NCBI GenBank assembly: GCA_944472155.2
Contig: OX235273.1
Coordinates: forward strand, 80,284,793-80,348,792
DNA length: 64,000 bases
Direction: 5' to 3'
Origin: Trichobilharzia szidati
Lineage: Eukaryota; Platyhelminthes; Trematoda; Strigeidida; Schistosomatidae
The notes below the pieces were generated by a model that did not search any database, had not been told where the DNA came from, and saw nothing but the letters and a program-made list of their open reading frames with translations. Below, piece by piece: positions 61,820 to 64,000 of the stretch (the stretch's first letter is position 1; each line of letters begins with the position of its first letter). The position numbers were made by a program, and so were the translations under genes.

Positions 61820-63135
61820 ATGACAATCCAACATATCGAGTGATTTACAACGGAAAGCTCAGCAAGGCGTCTGAAGTGAATACAGAAGCAAGATAAGGTT
61901 GCTCATTATTACCAGCAACAGTAGTATTCCTAACTGTGGTGAACTGCATTATGTGTCAGACAGTGTGTGGGCAGCGAAAAAACAGCAACATGCTGAACCG
62001 ATAAGAAGACTCCAGAAGATCTGAACTACGCAGACAATTTATGTCTAACTTATATAAGGATAAAACTTGGGCATTGTCGTAGAGTATAATTCCATTATGG
62101 ATAAAATTTTATTTTGATTAAATCATACAGTGTTATGCAGTAATACTTACTGATGATATTTCGAGCATAATTTATTGCTCATAATCATATCAAGTCACTA
62201 CTCACACAACTTTCTTGCTTCGTTTATATACACGAGTGAAAAATGATTAGACATTTGAATGAAATCAATATAAGATTAATGTCTAACGCAATAAAACCTC
62301 GAAGATTTACAGAAGAAAGCCAATAAACTATCAGAAGAGTTTTGTAGCAAGGACAGATATTCCAGTAAATATAGAGAAGACGGGGTGATGAAAATAAACA
62401 GTCGACCAGTCTGCCAGCCAACCAACAAAAACACCAACCACATCTAATCACTATCAGCTGGAGGAATTTCAAAGAGGTCACTTCCTTCATCCATCTGACC
62501 AGGCAGCATCGTTTCAAATACAAGCACTGGAACAAATGAAGATGTCAAAGTCAATGTTGGAAGGGCGAGGTACTCCTTCATCACTCCGAAATCTGCCCGA
62601 TAATCACCTACACTCAACTAGCATGAAGGACGAGATTTGGATTCTCACGTCCGATGTCAAGTCAGTCAGTCCTCAAGTATATGTAAGGAACGTGCAATGA
62701 GCATTCGTCATGAAGAACATTTTCAACAGACTACTGCAGAATTCCATCAATAGCCAGCCTCCCACTTTGCTGACTGCATACTGAATATCAGATGGTCGGT
62801 GTGAATGGATTAGCTAGAAGAAACTCTGTGGAAGGACCAAACAAGAACGTATTGCTCAGCAAATATTTAGAAGAAAATGAAGATGAACTGGGCAAACACT
62901 AAGGAAACTGTCGAATGACATCGCACGCAGCGCAGACCATCGCTCGAGTGTCATCCGAATGGGGAGAAACGAGTTTGGTGTGACTTCGTGGTTGACATGG
63001 ATGAGGATGAGATAAGTGAAAATGGACAATCGTGGAGCCAGCTAATGAAGACTGCAGAGAATAGGACGTAGTGAAGATGTGCCGATGAAACCCTGAGTTC
63101 CACCCGGAACCCAAGGGAACAATAACAATATAATA
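61820..63135 (+). mobile_element. RTE LINE, heavily decayed
   Basis: Plus-strand matches to the RTE coding region (TTACAACGGAAAGCTCAGCA near 61850) and to the tail (63090-63125, ACCCAAGGGAACAATAACAA). A piece of PLE-type tail lies inside at about 62140-62210. Confidence 0.65.
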
Positions 63136-63189
63136 ATACCTTGTTACAGAAATAACAGCAAAGTTTTGTAGCTGAAGTAGATAATTTAT

Positions 63190-63415
63190 TACAGGATTTT
63201 CATCATGAGTCCCAGTGGCTTAATGGTATACGAGCTCGCCCTGTAACCTGAAGGTCCTGGTTTCGAATCCCAGTGGATGCGTATTGCTGAAGAGTCCCAA
63301 ACCAGGACGAAACAGCTGTCCAGTACTCCTTGCAGGTTTTCCAATGGTTCTCTAACTAATGTCAGCTCATAATGAAAATCCTGTAACCAATTAAATCCCT
63401 ACAAACCAACACTTG
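63190..63415 (+). mobile_element. Hammerhead SINE (CAGCTG family), near full length, 14-nt duplication
   Basis: AGTAGATAATTTAT at 63176-63189 and 63416-63429. The left arm is reduced to about 20 nt (TACAGGATTTTCATCATGAG), inverted against CTCATAATGAAAATCCTGTA in the right part. tRNA-like head AGTGGCTTAATGGTATACGA, B box GGTTTCGAATCCC, intact ribozyme. Confidence 0.9.
63281..63326 (+). ncRNA. Hammerhead ribozyme, CAGCTG family, intact
   Basis: GTATTG, CTGAAGA, GTCC-CAAACCA-GGAC, GAAA, CAGCTG, TC, CAGTAC. Core complete; stem I has five Watson-Crick pairs and one G-U. Confidence 0.85.
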
Positions 63416-63434
63416 AGTAGATAATTTATATTTG

Positions 63435-63515
63435 GTTATGTTTTCTGAGCTGGTTTATTTATTTTCGAAGCTTTCGTTATCCTACTGGACAATAATTACA
63501 TAGCACTGGAAGTAA
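63435..63515 (-). mobile_element. PLE tail fragment
   Basis: TTTTCTGAGCTGGTTTATTT and GAAGCTTTCGTTATCCTACT match the minus-strand PLE tail at 5218-5270. Confidence 0.65.
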
Positions 63516-64000
63516 AATTGTGCATTTATTCTCTCAACTGACCGTATCTAAGATCACTATGTGCTATCATGGATGATGGGGCCTGAATCGATGTCCAAAT
63601 ATCTGTTAGCAAACTTAAAATCTCACTGGATAACAAGTAAGTCAAATCATCTACAACCTGAGCATCAAATATTCTAACTTCATTTTATCTAAATCATCTA
63701 GCTGATTTCATTGTAAATCATTTTACAAGTTGTACATGGACAGCCTAAATTTTCTGTGAATTAAGGATATTATCTTCAATAAATTCCCATCAAGTTCTTA
63801 CATTTGTTATCATAAAGGCGGCAAAAGAAGATTTTTTGTACAAAATATAGCGGCTTTCTTAAATTCAGATCCGTTTCAGGTTGTCGAGTAACTGGATAAT
63901 TTGTATTTTGAAGAGATCTGGGATGACTTCCTCGAAAATAAACTTCTACTTATAATTACTTTAAATTTATATATGAGATTGTTTCAGGCTCTAAGACTGT
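63516..64000. other. No feature seen
   Basis: No MATE exon could be found here on the minus strand. Confidence 0.4.

Noticed and set aside
63820..63860. Upstream MATE exon before a GTAAGA-like donor near 63800
   Set aside because: The encoded residues do not resemble the family N-terminus or a membrane segment.

Overview
The window is eukaryotic, AT-rich, intron-rich DNA crowded with retroelements. The repeats point to a blood fluke (Schistosoma or a close relative). They include an Sm-alpha-type hammerhead SINE, RTE and CR1-like non-LTR LINEs, and several families of Penelope-like elements (PLEs) with GIY-YIG endonuclease domains.

Only one host gene can be read with confidence. It lies on the minus strand and fills most of the window, from 60791 down to a stop codon at 12981. 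Sixteen coding exons with GT..AG borders join in phase into 551 residues of a MATE-family (SLC47-like) multidrug and toxin extrusion transporter. The true 5' exon(s) were not found and probably lie beyond position 64000. The first exon seen starts inside TM1; the last encodes a 13th membrane segment and a short tail with four N-glycosylation sequons.

The introns, and the flank downstream of the stop (1 to 12980), are built from mobile DNA. CR1-like LINE pieces lie at 7165-9100, 23870-25050, 26440-27920, 54105-56050 and 56870-57490. RTE pieces lie at 920-2830 (interrupted), 17251-17875, 22272-23460, 32790-33535, 35915-36187, 41373-42345, 43914-44430, 45648-46706, 58612-58805 and 61820-63135. 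PLE pieces lie at 1233-2544, 5205-6608, 9115-11205, 13640-14400, 36712-37430, 38290-39315, 47615-48095, 49440-50130, 51100-52230 and 53293-53849. Two further tRNA-headed SINE types appear to borrow LINE tails.

The most striking feature is a set of short elements that carry a tRNA-like Pol III head followed by a hammerhead ribozyme. I see three families. In the best copies of each, stem III is an 8-nt perfect palindrome (ACAGCTGT, ACCTAGGT, ATGCGCAT), as expected for ribozymes that cleave as dimers. Many copies are fold-back (inverted) pairs, and at least six of these are bracketed as whole units by 8-18 nt target-site duplications (some with one mismatch). One PLE (5205-6608) has the same fold-back form, a perfect 13-nt duplication and hammerhead-like motifs in both arms. 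This suggests, as inference, that PLE machinery moves the hammerhead elements. The remaining intron sequence shows no recognisable gene apart from one unexplained 54-residue open frame at 18850.
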